Positions 16,005 to 25,522 of a stretch of 64,000 nt of DNA are shown one piece after another. The stretch comes from UBA9214 sp964443845 (GTDB lineage: Bacteria > Pseudomonadota > Gammaproteobacteria > UBA9214), in NCBI GenBank assembly GCA_964443845.1, contig CAYUFA010000001.1, positions 81,248 through 145,247 of the forward strand, given 5' to 3'. The notes beneath the pieces are model-generated. The model worked only from the letters and a program-made list of their open reading frames with translations, was not told where the DNA came from and made no database searches. Made by a program: the position numbers and the translations under genes. Each line of letters opens with the position of its first letter. Within the stretch, counting starts at the first letter, position 1.

Positions 16005-18742
16005 ACGGCAACCCTCCTGCGTTCCGCCTGCAGTGCGACAACCACGCACCGGAACTCGGTCTCGGCCTGCTGCAGCAGCCGCCGGGCGTGGTCCAGCTCG
16101 CCGCAGCGACCGAGTTGCTCGAGTTCCCTGCACAGCCGGGCCATACGGGTTGCGCCGAGGTTGGCACTGCCCGACTTCATGCGGTGTGCGTACTGACGAA
16201 CCTGCTCCGCATTGCCAGACTCGATGGCAGCGCGCAGTGCGTTCATGATGCCGGGGCAATCGGACAGGTAGAGGTCGACGATCCTGCCGAGCAGGTCCGG
16301 CTTGCCGGGTCGCTGCAGGGCACGGATGTTGTGCAGCGGCTCCGGATCGAGGGTGGATTCCTGCACCCGGTGGTCACCAGCCGGCACGGTGCCGGCGTGG
16401 TCCTGCCGCACCGTGGCCGGTTCACCGCACCACTGCTGCAACACCTCCAGCAGCTGCAGCCGCGTGAACGGCTTGCTCAGGTAATCGTCCATGCCGGCCC
16501 GCAGGCACTGCTCGCGGTCACCTTCCATCACGTTAGCCGTCACCGCGATGATGGGGACATGCCGCCCCGGGGACTGCTGCTCGTGGCGCCGGATTGCCGC
16601 GGTGGCCTCGAAACCATCCATCTCCGGCATCTGGCAATCCATCAGGATGATGTCATATTCCCGCTGCTCCAGCGCGGCCAGCACCTCGTGACCGTTCACT
16701 GCCAGGTCACAGCGACACCCCAGCATCTCCAGCATGGACAGCACTACCTCCTGGTTGACCGGGTTATCCTCGGCGAGCAGCAGGTGGACGTTGCCCGGTG
16801 CTGTGGCTTGCGCCGCGCTGTACTGCTCCTGTGCCGCTGCGGCCGGCGTCACGATCGCATTCAGCAGGGCGTTGTACAGATCGGACTGGCGCACCGGCTT
16901 GTGCAGGTAGCTGTGAACACCGTTGTCCTGCGCAGTCCGGGCATCCCCGGCACCGCCGACGGAGGTCAGCATGATCAGCGGCGTTGCCGCCACCAGCGGG
17001 TCGGAGCGAATGGCGCGCGCCAGCATCATGCCGTCCATGCCGGGCATGTGCATGTCGAGGATCGCCATGTCATACGCATCGTTCTGGTCCACCGCGATGC
17101 GCAGCATGGCCAGTGCCTGCTTGCCCCCGGATGCGGAGCCATGACGCAGGCCCCAGCCGGCCATCTGGTGCTCGAGGATGGTGCGGTTGGTTTCGTTATC
17201 GTCCACGATCAACGCGCGCCTGCCGTGCAGCGCATCGTCCCGCACCTTGCCGGCATGTTCCTCGCGCTTGCGCAATCGCACCTGGAAACGGAACACCGAA
17301 CCCTGGCCCAGCCGACTGGTGACCTCGATCCCGCCACCCATCATCTCCACCAGCCGCCTGGAGATTGCCAGCCCCAGTCCGGTGCCACCGTAGTGACGCG
17401 TGGTTGATCCGTCCGCCTGGGTGAAGGATTCGAAGATGCGCGTGCAGGCCTGCCGGGTCATGCCAATACCGGTATCACGCACCTCGAAGCCGACCGTGAC
17501 CTCCTGTTCGCCGGCGGGCAGCAGGTGCAGCCGCACGAACACCTCGCCACGCTCGGTGAACTTGATCGCGTTGCCGACCAGGTTGGTCAGCACCTGCCGC
17601 AGCCGGTTGGGATCCCCGCTCACCATCCCCGGTATGTCGGGATCGACCTGCAACAGCAGTTCCAGGTCCTTGCGGTGAGCCGTTTCCGCCAGCAGTTCCA
17701 TGACCTCCTCGACAACCTCGCGCAGGCTGAAATCCAGTATTTCCAGTTCCATCCTGCCCGCCTCGACCTTGGAAAAATCGAGGATGTCATTGATGACATG
17801 CAGCAGTGCCTTGCCCGAGCGGTGCACCGTGTTGCAGAACTTCGCCTGTTGCTCGGTCAGGTCGGTCTCCTGCAGCAGCTCGGTCATGCCGAGCACGCCG
17901 TTCATCGGGGTACGGATTTCATGGCTCATGTTGGCGAGAAACTGGGACTTCGCACGGCTCGCCTGTTCGGCCGTGTCGCGCGCCTGTTTCAGCTCACGGT
18001 CACGCTCGCGAATCTGCTCCAGCATGTCGTTGAAGCCTTCCGTGAGCACACCGAGCTCGTCCTGCCCGGACCACGTGGCACGCAGGGAATAGTCCCGCTC
18101 GGACTTGACCCGTTGCATGATCCCGGCCAGCGCCAGGACCGGCCCGGAAATCGAGTTTTGCAGCCACGCGGCCAGTGCGAAGGCGACCAGGATGGCAATT
18201 ACCAGGATGACTCCCACGACCATGACATCCGCGTGGATCTGGCTACGGACCGGGTCGAGGCTGGCGCGGATATGTATGGCACCGATACGCTCGTGGTCGA
18301 TCCGGATGGGCGCCACCAGGTCGAGACTGTTCGAACCGAACCGGTATTCCACGGCGGCATCCGCTCCGCCCTCGCCCTGCTGCAGGTGCAGCCCGGCCGC
18401 TGCAGGATTGTATGACCGGGCAATTTCCGGGTAGCTGGCCAGCACGGTGCCATCGGCACGGTAGATGGACGCGCCCCTGACGTTCAATTCCGTACTCAGC
18501 GCCGCCAGCGACTCCAGTGCAGCAGACCGATCATTGAAAGCCAGCGCAGCCGCACTGTTCTTGCCGATGACGTTTGCCAGTACCGACAGGCTGCTCACCA
18601 TGCCAGCACGGATCCTGGCAATGTCGTTGGCCATGAAGGCGACCGCGACGAGCAGCAGCACCACCAGGCTGAGAAAGGCCATCATCAGTGTCAGCTTGGC
18701 GCGAATCGACTTGTTGTGCAGCCGCAAGATATTGCCAAACAT
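16001..18742 (-). CDS. Hybrid sensor histidine kinase with two receivers and Hpt
   Basis: A 913-residue membrane kinase. One transmembrane helix at about 18-40, a periplasmic or extracytoplasmic sensor of about 125 residues, a second helix at about 170-192, HAMP, then HisKA with the autophosphorylated His in MSHEIRTPMNG (about 274). The HATPase has NLVGNAIKFT, DTGIGM and GGTGLGLA. Receiver 1 has MAILDMHMPGMDG, receiver 2 IILMDCQMPEMDG; the Hpt has YAHRMKSGSANLG. The ATG at 18742 is chosen for its AGGGA site; 18802 has none. It is translationally coupled to the downstream REC-GGDEF-EAL gene, so signal output is probably cyclic-di-GMP turnover. Confidence 0.92.
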   Translation of the reverse strand: MFGNILRLHNKSIRAKLTLMMAFLSLVVLLLVAVAFMANDIARIRAGMVSSLSVLANVIGKNSAAALAFNDRSAALESLAALSTELNVRGASIYRADGTVLASYPEIARSYNPAAAGLHLQQGEGGADAAVEYRFGSNSLDLVAPIRIDHERIGAIHIRASLDPVRSQIHADVMVVGVILVIAILVAFALAAWLQNSISGPVLALAGIMQRVKSERDYSLRATWSGQDELGVLTEGFNDMLEQIRERDRELKQARDTAEQASRAKSQFLANMSHEIRTPMNGVLGMTELLQETDLTEQQAKFCNTVHRSGKALLHVINDILDFSKVEAGRMELEILDFSLREVVEEVMELLAETAHRKDLELLLQVDPDIPGMVSGDPNRLRQVLTNLVGNAIKFTERGEVFVRLHLLPAGEQEVTVGFEVRDTGIGMTRQACTRIFESFTQADGSTTRHYGGTGLGLAISRRLVEMMGGGIEVTSRLGQGSVFRFQVRLRKREEHAGKVRDDALHGRRALIVDDNETNRTILEHQMAGWGLRHGSASGGKQALAMLRIAVDQNDAYDMAILDMHMPGMDGMMLARAIRSDPLVAATPLIMLTSVGGAGDARTAQDNGVHSYLHKPVRQSDLYNALLNAIVTPAAAAQEQYSAAQATAPGNVHLLLAEDNPVNQEVVLSMLEMLGCRCDLAVNGHEVLAALEQREYDIILMDCQMPEMDGFEATAAIRRHEQQSPGRHVPIIAVTANVMEGDREQCLRAGMDDYLSKPFTRLQLLEVLQQWCGEPATVRQDHAGTVPAGDHRVQESTLDPEPLHNIRALQRPGKPDLLGRIVDLYLSDCPGIMNALRAAIESGNAEQVRQYAHRMKSGSANLGATRMARLCRELEQLGRCGELDHARRLLQQAETEFRCVVVALQAERRRVAV

Positions 18743-18936
18743 GAAATTTCCCTGTGCCGTAACGGCAGCCCGGCGCACGTGGGCCGCAGACTTCCCGATC
18801 ACCAGACTATCGGCGTAAGCGGGAAAGAATTAACGGCAGCACAGTACAGGCAGGACGCGGGACACGCCCCGGGGAGATTACAGATTTCTCTTGATTATCA
18901 GTGGATTAAATGAGTACGCCGGCCTGCAGCCGGCGT

Positions 18937-19980
18937 TCAGAACGGTGCCCCCGGCGTACGCCGCTGCTGCTCCGGCAGCAGGCGTTCCATCAGGTAGCCG
19001 AGACAATCCTGACGGATGATGCGGGTATCGAGGGTAAACATGGACGGCATGAAGGCACGGGTACTGCGCAGCGCGCCATCGGCCACGGTGAAATAGCGCG
19101 CGAAGACCGGCCGGTCGTTCTCGTCGCGCACCTCCAGCGGCGTGCCCAGCCCTCCCGACAGGCGCCCGAGCAGGGTCCCCGCGGGAAGCTCGCGGAAATT
19201 CAGGTGATCGAGGTTGGACACCAGCTGCAGGTCGACCGGCTCCTCGCCGAACCCGAAACTGACATTCTCCGGTACGTGCACCGAGGCCACCGTGTGGAAC
19301 AGGTCGACGTCGTGGGCAGCCACCGCATGCTGCGGGAACTCGTGCAGGCGCAGCACCGCATCGAGAAAATCGCGCGCATGCCGCGCACCGTATTCCTGGT
19401 CCGGCTTGCCGCACTCGATGGTGACCGCCGGACACAGCCCTGCCATGGCCATCGACTGCACCCCGCGCGGGCGGATGAAGTACACCACCGTGCGACTGAA
19501 CAGGGCGGCCAGTTGCAGAAAGCGGTTGTCGAGGCGATTGATGCACGCGTAGTGCGGGTTGATACCGGTATTGTTGTGGATGTCGATACTGGCAAATGGC
19601 GCGCGTGCCTGCATGCGCGTCACGACCTGCTGCATCAGGAGCGCTTCCGGCACCCCCGGCGCGGTGGTACCCGGCCAGACGCGGTTGTAGTCCGCCTGAC
19701 CCTCCAGCCGGCGCACTCCCTGGCGTGCCGCGGCGACATTGCCGATGAAGACCGACAGTGCCCGCGGCAGGACGGCGTCCCGATAATCGTGCAGCAGTTG
19801 CTGCAGCGCCGTCAGGCCGGTGGCTTCATTGCCATGCGCCAGTACCGTGACAAATACCGGCTCCGCCTGCCGCCCCGGCAGGTGCAGCAAGGTCGGTCCG
19901 CCCAGCAGCGCTTCCAGTTCATCGGCGCGCGCCTCCAGCAATCCCTCCGGCAGTGCGTGCAGTTCGTTCAGCGTGTCCAT
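18937..19980 (-). CDS. M14-family zinc carboxypeptidase-like (AstE/AspA group)
   Basis: A 347-residue protein of the succinylglutamate desuccinylase/aspartoacylase group. Zinc ligands are readable as HGNEATG (about 49-52) and a His in SIDIHNNTG (about 132), with the catalytic Glu in VTIECGKPDQ (about 190). The ATG at 19980 lies just after the stop of the GCS2 gene, so the two are tightly linked. No arginine-catabolism genes are present, so an AstE role is not supported. The pairing with a glutamate-cysteine-ligase-like enzyme suggests processing of an amide or gamma-glutamyl compound (inference). Confidence 0.75.
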   Translation of the reverse strand: MDTLNELHALPEGLLEARADELEALLGGPTLLHLPGRQAEPVFVTVLAHGNEATGLTALQQLLHDYRDAVLPRALSVFIGNVAAARQGVRRLEGQADYNRVWPGTTAPGVPEALLMQQVVTRMQARAPFASIDIHNNTGINPHYACINRLDNRFLQLAALFSRTVVYFIRPRGVQSMAMAGLCPAVTIECGKPDQEYGARHARDFLDAVLRLHEFPQHAVAAHDVDLFHTVASVHVPENVSFGFGEEPVDLQLVSNLDHLNFRELPAGTLLGRLSGGLGTPLEVRDENDRPVFARYFTVADGALRSTRAFMPSMFTLDTRIIRQDCLGYLMERLLPEQQRRTPGAPF

Positions 19981-19982
19981 GG

Positions 19983-21428
19983 TTAGTCCGTGATCCGGGT
20001 ATCCCATTCATGAACCGGCCGGCCGGCCTGCTGGCGCCGGAAATACGCCGCCGCGATCGTGGCCGGATCACCGGCGCAGCGGGCCGCGGCGGCGCGCAGC
20101 CAGGCCGTGCCGGTCTGCGCGCTGCGTACGCGCGCCTCGATGACTCCCAGGTAACGCTCGATGTCCACAGGGTCGATCTCCAGCTGCTGCAGGCCATGGC
20201 GTGCCAGCGGCAGCAGCTGTTCCTGCAACAGCGCCTGCAGGCTGCCACGCCTCCCTCCGCTCCAGCTGACCTGGGCGGCCAGTCCATGCTGGGCTGCAGC
20301 ATAGAAATTGTCGCGCGCCGTGGCAAACGGCAGCACCTGCTCCGGCGGATCGTTCTGCTCCATCAGCGCCTGCATCAGGCCAAAATACAACGCCGCGTTG
20401 GCAATCATGTCAACGATGGTCGGCCCGGACGGCACCACACGCTGCTCGATGCGCAGGTGCGGCAGGCCGTCGTAATCGAAGCCGATCAACGGCCGGTTCC
20501 AGCGCCAGATCGTGCCGTTGTGCAGGCGCAGGTGCGCCATCTGCTCCGGGCCCTCGCGCGTGCGGATCGGCAGCAGCACCGGGTAGTGCACGGCATTTTC
20601 CCGGAAACACTCCAGCAGGGAATCGCGCGCGTACCCCGAACCGAAGGTCACGCGCCGCAGCGGGCCATGGCTGGCGCCCGCCAGGCCGCCCACCGGCACG
20701 GACTGCTCGAACAGTGGTATGCGCGTCTCGCTCCACAGGTCGTGTCCGAACAGGAACGGCGAATTGGCCGCCACCGCGACCAGTGGCGCCGACAGGACGA
20801 TGGACGCGTTGTAGGCGCGCACGGCCAGTGCCTGGCGTACCTTCAGGTGCAGCTGGAAGGAAGTCGTGGCGGCTTCCAGCATGACACTCTCGCTGGCCAT
20901 TTTCAGGTGCTCGTGGCCATGGATGTCAAGATGAATCGGTTCGCCCTTGCGCAGTCGCAGCACCTGTTCATTGAGCGCGCGGTAACGCTTCACGTTCGAC
21001 ATGTTTGCCAGGCACAGTTCCTGCGCGTGCAGCGTTGGCAGGATACCGATCATCATCAGCTGCGCATGCAGCGCGCCGGCGCTGCGCGAGCATTGCCGCC
21101 AGGTCGCACCGAGGCTGGCCTCGAAACGGCTGAGTGCGGAGCCCCAGAGGTGCTGCGGGTGGTCGTTGAGCTCGATGTTGAAGCGGGCCAGCTCCGGGAC
21201 CACCATCGGGTTGTCGAGCTGTTGCAGGAAGCGCTCGTTCAGCGGCGCGGGCCGGAAATCCGCACCCGTCAGCCAGGCCTCGAGTTCATAACCGCCCATG
21301 CGGTCGCGGGCGGAGAAATTGCCGTCCCGGAACCACGCCTCGAGCAGGTCCGTCTCCTGCTGCAGGCGCTCCCCGAAGGCCGCGAAATCCGCGTGTGTGA
21401 AGCGTGTTTCCCCGATCTCCTGGCCCAT
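19983..21428 (-). CDS. Glutamate-cysteine ligase GCS2-like (carboxylate-amine ligase)
   Basis: A 481-residue member of the ATP-grasp-like GCS2 clan. The substrate/ATP residues appear in MGGYELEAWL near residue 45 and ARFNIELNDHPQ near 85, with TSFQLHLKV near 195 and the conserved IRTREGPEQMAHL and DYDGLPHLRIEQRV stretches further on. GAGG lies 11 bases before the ATG at 21428. It may make gamma-glutamylcysteine for glutathione, which a glutaredoxin-containing cell needs, or another gamma-glutamyl amide. It is followed directly by the M14 peptidase gene. Confidence 0.75.
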   Translation of the reverse strand: MGQEIGETRFTHADFAAFGERLQQETDLLEAWFRDGNFSARDRMGGYELEAWLTGADFRPAPLNERFLQQLDNPMVVPELARFNIELNDHPQHLWGSALSRFEASLGATWRQCSRSAGALHAQLMMIGILPTLHAQELCLANMSNVKRYRALNEQVLRLRKGEPIHLDIHGHEHLKMASESVMLEAATTSFQLHLKVRQALAVRAYNASIVLSAPLVAVAANSPFLFGHDLWSETRIPLFEQSVPVGGLAGASHGPLRRVTFGSGYARDSLLECFRENAVHYPVLLPIRTREGPEQMAHLRLHNGTIWRWNRPLIGFDYDGLPHLRIEQRVVPSGPTIVDMIANAALYFGLMQALMEQNDPPEQVLPFATARDNFYAAAQHGLAAQVSWSGGRRGSLQALLQEQLLPLARHGLQQLEIDPVDIERYLGVIEARVRSAQTGTAWLRAAAARCAGDPATIAAAYFRRQQAGRPVHEWDTRITD

Positions 21429-21469
21429 GACTGGAACTACCTCACAATACCGCGCGCCCGCGGCGCGGT

Positions 21470-22141
21470 TCACTGCTGGTTGATGAGGGTTTCATTGACT
21501 TCCGCGAGCCGCTCCGGCGTGCCGATGTCGAACCAGCGGCCGCTGTAGTATTCGCCGCTGACCTGCGCGCGGTCCATGGCCGCGCGCAGCAACGGGGCGA
21601 GCGGGAATGCACCGGGCCGGCAACCGTCGAACAGTTCCGGCCGGTACACACCGATGCCGCTGAAGGTCAGCAACAACGGGCCGTGCTGCGCCAGCCGCCC
21701 CTCCAGCAGCGCAAAATCCCCCTGCGGGTGATGCGGGGGATTATCCACCATCACCAGGTGCGCCAGCCCGTCCGGGTCCGCCGGCAGGGTGGTAAAGTCG
21801 TAGTCCGTCCAGAGATCGGCATTCACCACCAGGAAGGGCTCTGCGCCGAGCAACGGCAGGGCATGGTAGATGCCGCCGCCGGTTTCCAGGCCGGTTGCGC
21901 CTTCCGGGGAATACTCGATGCGCACCCCGTAGACAGCCCCGTCACCCAGTGCACGCTCGATCTGCGCACCCAGCCAGGCGTGATTGATGACCAGTTGCGT
22001 GAACCCGGCACGTGCCAGCGCGTGGATCTGGTGTTCGATCAGCATCTGCCCGCCGATGCGCAGCAGCGGCTTGGGTGTGGTGTCGGTCAACGGCCGCATG
22101 CGCTCTCCGCGGCCCGCGGCCAGCAGCATCGCACGCATCAC
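21470..22141 (-). CDS. murU: N-acetylmuramate-1-phosphate uridylyltransferase MurU
   Basis: A 223-residue nucleotidyltransferase. The NTP-binding signature LLAAGRGERMRPLT (about 6-19), KPLL at about 24, the sugar-binding LETGGGIYHALP near 84 and the metal-binding Asp in FLVVNADLW near 107 fit MurU. MurU makes UDP-MurNAc from MurNAc-1-phosphate in the peptidoglycan recycling route that bypasses de novo, fosfomycin-sensitive synthesis. Its usual partner AmgK is encoded 13 kb away at 35087-36076 rather than next door. hemH ends 16 bases upstream. Confidence 0.88.
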   Translation of the reverse strand: MMRAMLLAAGRGERMRPLTDTTPKPLLRIGGQMLIEHQIHALARAGFTQLVINHAWLGAQIERALGDGAVYGVRIEYSPEGATGLETGGGIYHALPLLGAEPFLVVNADLWTDYDFTTLPADPDGLAHLVMVDNPPHHPQGDFALLEGRLAQHGPLLLTFSGIGVYRPELFDGCRPGAFPLAPLLRAAMDRAQVSGEYYSGRWFDIGTPERLAEVNETLINQQ

Positions 22142-22157
22142 CCGGTCCCTCGCGCCG

Positions 22158-23156
22158 TCATAGCCACCCGGCCGTGTGCTGTTCGACCAGCTGCGCCATG
22201 AGCTCGATGTGCCCGGCCGAGTCGTTCAGACAGGGAATGTACTCGTAAGTGGTGCCACCGGCCTGCAGGAACACGTCGCGGTTCTGCATGGCAATCTCTT
22301 CCAGGGTCTCCAGGCAGTCGGCGCTGAAACCCGGGCACAGGACCTGCACGTGCTTCGTCCCTTCCCTGGCAAACTTTTCCAGCGTGCGATCGGTATAGGG
22401 CCGGAGCCAGTCCTTCGGCCCCAGACGCGACTGGAAGCTGTACATCCACGCCTGCTCGTCCAGCCCCAGTGCCTCGGCCAGCCGCAGGGCGGTCACGTCG
22501 CACTGCACGGGATACGGATCGCCCCGGTCGGCATAGTCCTGCGGAATACCGTGGAACGACAGCAACAGGCGTTCCGGCCGCCCGTGTTCGACCTGAAACG
22601 CACGCACGCTGTCGGCCAGTGCCGCGAGGTAGGTCGGGTGGTCGTGGTAGTCGTTGACGAAGCGCAACTCCGGCACGGCGCGCCAGTGGCGCAGCTCGGC
22701 GGTCACGGCATCGAAGATCGCCGCTGTCGAGGTCGCGGAATACTGCGGGTAGAGCGGCAGGACCAGGACACGACGCACGCCGGCGGCCTGCAGCGCCGCC
22801 AGCCCACTGGCGATGGACGGGTTGCCGTAGCACATTGCCAGTTCCACCTGCACCGGTTGCGACAGGCGTGCCGCCAGCACCCGCTGCAGGGCCGCGTGCT
22901 GCCGGCGCGAGATAACCAGCAACGGTGACCCCTGCTCGGTCCACACCTTGTCATAGGCGTGCGCGGAGCGGCGCGGCCGCGTGTTCAGGATGACGAGATG
23001 CAGCACCAGCCACCACAGCGGCCGGGGCAGCTCGACCACACGCGGGTCCCACAGGAACTGCTTCAGGTAGCGGCGTACCGCGCGCTTAGTCGGCGCATCC
23101 GGCGTACCCAGGTTGGCAAGCAACACCCCGACCCGCTGGCTGTGTTCATTCTGCAT
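22158..23156 (-). CDS. hemH: Ferrochelatase HemH
   Basis: A 332-residue protoporphyrin ferrochelatase. Family blocks: VLLANLGTPDAP at the N-terminus, the active-site His in LLLSFHGIPQDYADRGDPY (about 195) and CPGFSADCLETLEEI (about 270), with the conserved Glu. It inserts ferrous iron into protoporphyrin IX to give heme, peripherally at the inner membrane. The ATG at 23156 has a CAGG nine bases upstream; ATG at 23162 is possible. The start overlaps the end of the preceding gene by 11 bases. Confidence 0.95.
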   Translation of the reverse strand: MQNEHSQRVGVLLANLGTPDAPTKRAVRRYLKQFLWDPRVVELPRPLWWLVLHLVILNTRPRRSAHAYDKVWTEQGSPLLVISRRQHAALQRVLAARLSQPVQVELAMCYGNPSIASGLAALQAAGVRRVLVLPLYPQYSATSTAAIFDAVTAELRHWRAVPELRFVNDYHDHPTYLAALADSVRAFQVEHGRPERLLLSFHGIPQDYADRGDPYPVQCDVTALRLAEALGLDEQAWMYSFQSRLGPKDWLRPYTDRTLEKFAREGTKHVQVLCPGFSADCLETLEEIAMQNRDVFLQAGGTTYEYIPCLNDSAGHIELMAQLVEQHTAGWL

Positions 23157-23547
23157 CGACATTGGCCTGTTGAGTGAGAGCACGCTCCAGCGCCTGCTCG
23201 TCGACCGGCAGCGGCAGCACCGCGTGTAGCGGGAACAGGGCGGCCAGTTTGTCCACAAACGGTAATTCGGCGGGCGCGACCAGCACTATGATACGGGTAG
23301 CGGAGGAATATTTCTGCAAACTGTAGAGAAACACGTCCAGATTGCTGATATTCACTCCGGCGTAGTTGTTCCCGTACCCGTACAGGAATTCGGCCACCAC
23401 GAAGTCCGGCACCTGTTCCCGGAGCGCGGCGATTGCCTTGCGCATGGAACCCAGCTTGCGTTCACGGATGCCCAGCCGCCGGTACAACGCGGCGTGATCG
23501 CGGTGCGCCGGGGTTTCCAGGATCGAGAACAGCAACGGTGCTGGCAT
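23146..23547 (-). CDS. Conserved hypothetical protein upstream of hemH
   Basis: A 133-residue soluble protein (MPAPLLFSILETPAHRDHAALY at the start, split by LGIRERKLGSMRKAI). It has alternating strands and helices (FVVAEFLYGYGNNYAG, SSATRIIVLVAPAEL). The ATG at 23547 is chosen because longer versions are cysteine-arginine-rich and overlap the DUF2238 gene. It overlaps hemH by 11 bases, so it is translationally linked to heme synthesis. No family recognised. Confidence 0.65.
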   Translation of the reverse strand: MPAPLLFSILETPAHRDHAALYRRLGIRERKLGSMRKAIAALREQVPDFVVAEFLYGYGNNYAGVNISNLDVFLYSLQKYSSATRIIVLVAPAELPFVDKLAALFPLHAVLPLPVDEQALERALTQQANVDAE

Positions 23548-23569
23548 GGCCGGACCCGCGTTACCCGTA

Positions 23570-24193
23570 TCAGGGACAGCCCGGCGCGGACGGCAGCGGT
23601 GCGCACAGGCGCGCCAGCTGGCGATCGTGGTAGCGGCCCAGCAACAGCAACGACAGCACGGCACCCAGCAGCGCCCAGGCCATATCGGACTGCGTGTCCC
23701 AGACATAACCCTGGGTACCGAGAAAGGCATCCGCGGCCTGCGCCGACAGCAATGCCACGCCCCACTCCAGCAGTTCGTAGCCGGCGCTGAGCGCGAGACA
23801 GAAGCACACCACCAGGAAATTCAGCCAGCCACGACCGCGGACGACGGCCTTGCGCACCAGGATTTCACGTGCCAGCACGGCCGGCACGAATCCCTGGGCG
23901 AAATGCCCGAGCTTGTCGTAGTTGTTGCGTGACCAGCCGCACCACTCGCCCAGCCAGTCAAACAGCGGCACGTGGGCATAGGTGTAATGTCCGCCGACCA
24001 TCAGGACGATGCAATGCGCCAGCACCAGGGTATAGACCAGGGGTGTGAGCGGAAAGCTGCGCCGGGTGAGCAGCAACACGGCCAGCCCGAGCAGGGCCGG
24101 GAACACCTCCAGCCACCAGGTATAGCGGTCCGCGGGATGCCAGGCCGACCAGGCCAGAACCAGCCCGAACACTGCCAGCCAGGCGCGGTTCAT
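23570..24193 (-). CDS. DUF2238 inner membrane protein (YjdF-like)
   Basis: A 207-residue polytopic protein with about six hydrophobic helices. The family segments HCIVLMVGGHYTYAHVPL, NNYDKLGHFAQGFVPA and GYELLEWGVAL identify DUF2238. The conserved His, Asp, Glu and Lys residues lie near membrane boundaries. Function unknown. It sits in a minus-strand series; the next gene starts 23 bases downstream. Confidence 0.85.
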   Translation of the reverse strand: MNRAWLAVFGLVLAWSAWHPADRYTWWLEVFPALLGLAVLLLTRRSFPLTPLVYTLVLAHCIVLMVGGHYTYAHVPLFDWLGEWCGWSRNNYDKLGHFAQGFVPAVLAREILVRKAVVRGRGWLNFLVVCFCLALSAGYELLEWGVALLSAQAADAFLGTQGYVWDTQSDMAWALLGAVLSLLLLGRYHDRQLARLCAPLPSAPGCP

Positions 24194-24211
24194 GCGGCAC
24201 CCGGGCCCCGG

Positions 24212-24439
24212 TTACCGGTCGACCTTGAGATCGGCATATTTCTTCGGGTCACATTGCTTGAGCAGGGTACGCGCATAGACCAGGTTGGCCTTGTCGTTCT
24301 GCGCCTGTTCCCGTATGCCCGTGTATTCCGACATCAGGTCGCTGAACTGGGCATGCTGCCAGCCATTCATTCCCAGCGAGAGCAGCAGGACCAGCCCGAG
24401 CAGCACCACGGTGTCCATATTGATCGTCAGTTGTTTCAC
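24212..24439 (-). CDS. Small single-span membrane protein
   Basis: A 75-residue protein from a GTG at 24439 with an excellent AGGAG ribosome site seven bases upstream. One transmembrane helix (about residues 9-26, TVVLLGLVLLLSLGM) is followed by a charged helical region (YTGIREQAQNDKANL) and a single cysteine in LLKQCDPKKYADL. It starts 213 bases after the DMT exporter gene stops. Function unknown. Confidence 0.6.
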   Translation of the reverse strand: MKQLTINMDTVVLLGLVLLLSLGMNGWQHAQFSDLMSEYTGIREQAQNDKANLVYARTLLKQCDPKKYADLKVDR

Positions 24440-24484
24440 GTCACGCTCCTGTCCGCGCCGCTGGTGCGCGAATCCGTTTCGTCC

Positions 24485-24521
24485 TGCCGGACTGCAGGGT
24501 TGCCAGGATGGCAGTCCGGCA
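24485..24521. repeat. 11-bp perfect inverted repeat
   Basis: TGCCGGACTGC (24485-24495) pairs with GCAGTCCGGCA (24511-24521) around a 15-base loop, in the gap after the minus-strand DMT exporter gene. It could help end that transcript, but there is no U-tract. Confidence 0.35.
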
Positions 24522-24652
24522 CCTCGTTGTTCCGGCCTCATCATAAAGGCTCGGGCACCGGAAAAGAATGCGCTGCCGGACGCGGGCTGCACACCGTGCC
24601 GGCGGCTACGGCGTGCCTGTCACTCCTGTCAGGCGGGTACGGCCGTCCGGCA

Positions 24653-25522
24653 TCAGGCCTGCCTGCGCACGATGACCAGCGCGATGCCGCCGAGGATGGC
24701 TGCGGACGCCACGACCAGGCGCAGCGTCAGCGGCTCCTCCAGGAACACGATACCGCCCACGGCAGCGATCACCGGCACGCTGAGCTGTACGGTGGCCGCG
24801 GTGGTGGCACGCAAGGCGGGCAATGCCGCGTACCAGAGGGCGTAACCGATGCCGGAGGCCAGCGCCCCCGAAGCCACGGCGTATCCCGTCCCGGCGATAT
24901 CCGGCGTGACGTGGCGCCACAGCAGCAGGGCCGCTGCGGCCGTGAGCGGCAGCGTGCGCAGGAAATTGCCGGCCGTCACCTGCAACGGGTCGCCCGCGCC
25001 ACGGCCGCGCAGCGAGTACACGCCCCAGGCCGCCCCGGCCAGCAGCATCAGCGCCGAAGCCGGCAGTGGCGGCGCCGACAGCCCCGGCAACAACAGACCG
25101 ACCAGTCCGCCGACGGCCAGCACCAGCCCCGCCAGCTGAGGTACTTCCAGGCGTTCGCCGCGCCACAGGCCCACGCCGGTCATGGTCACCTGTACCGCGG
25201 CGAACAGCAACAGTGCCCCGGTCGCCGCGGTCAGCCCGAGATAGGCAAGGGAGAAACCGGCCGCATAAACGAACAGCGCGGTAGCGGAAAGGAAGCTGCC
25301 GGAACCGACCACACGGCGGCCGCGCAGCCACACCAGCAGCCACAGCATGAGGGTACCGGACAGCAGGCGCATCCCGGTGAAGCTCGCCGCATCGATCCCG
25401 GTATCGCGCAACGCCACCCGGCACAGCAGCGAGTTGCCGGCAAAGGCCAGCATGGCCAGCGCGGTGTACAGCAGGGGCCGGAGCGGTAGCGGGGCAACCG
25501 CGTGCGGGGCGCCCTGCATCAT
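24653..25522 (-). CDS. DMT/EamA-family exporter
   Basis: A 289-residue membrane transporter with ten hydrophobic helices in two repeats (EamA domains at about 15-140 and 155-285). Typical segments are LAMLAFAGNSLLCR in helix 1, LTAATGALLLFAAVQV in repeat 1 and ALRATTAATVQLSVPVIAA in repeat 2. The ATG at 25522 overlaps the stop of the MerB-like gene (ATGA), so the two proteins are made together. The substrate is unknown; the family exports amino acids, metabolites or drugs. Confidence 0.88.
   Translation of the reverse strand: MMQGAPHAVAPLPLRPLLYTALAMLAFAGNSLLCRVALRDTGIDAASFTGMRLLSGTLMLWLLVWLRGRRVVGSGSFLSATALFVYAAGFSLAYLGLTAATGALLLFAAVQVTMTGVGLWRGERLEVPQLAGLVLAVGGLVGLLLPGLSAPPLPASALMLLAGAAWGVYSLRGRGAGDPLQVTAGNFLRTLPLTAAAALLLWRHVTPDIAGTGYAVASGALASGIGYALWYAALPALRATTAATVQLSVPVIAAVGGIVFLEEPLTLRLVVASAAILGGIALVIVRRQA

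Noticed and set aside
23972..25489. A 505-codon plus-strand frame rich in Gln, His and Arg
   Set aside because: Antisense to DUF2238, the small membrane protein and the DMT exporter; composition typical of a shadow frame.
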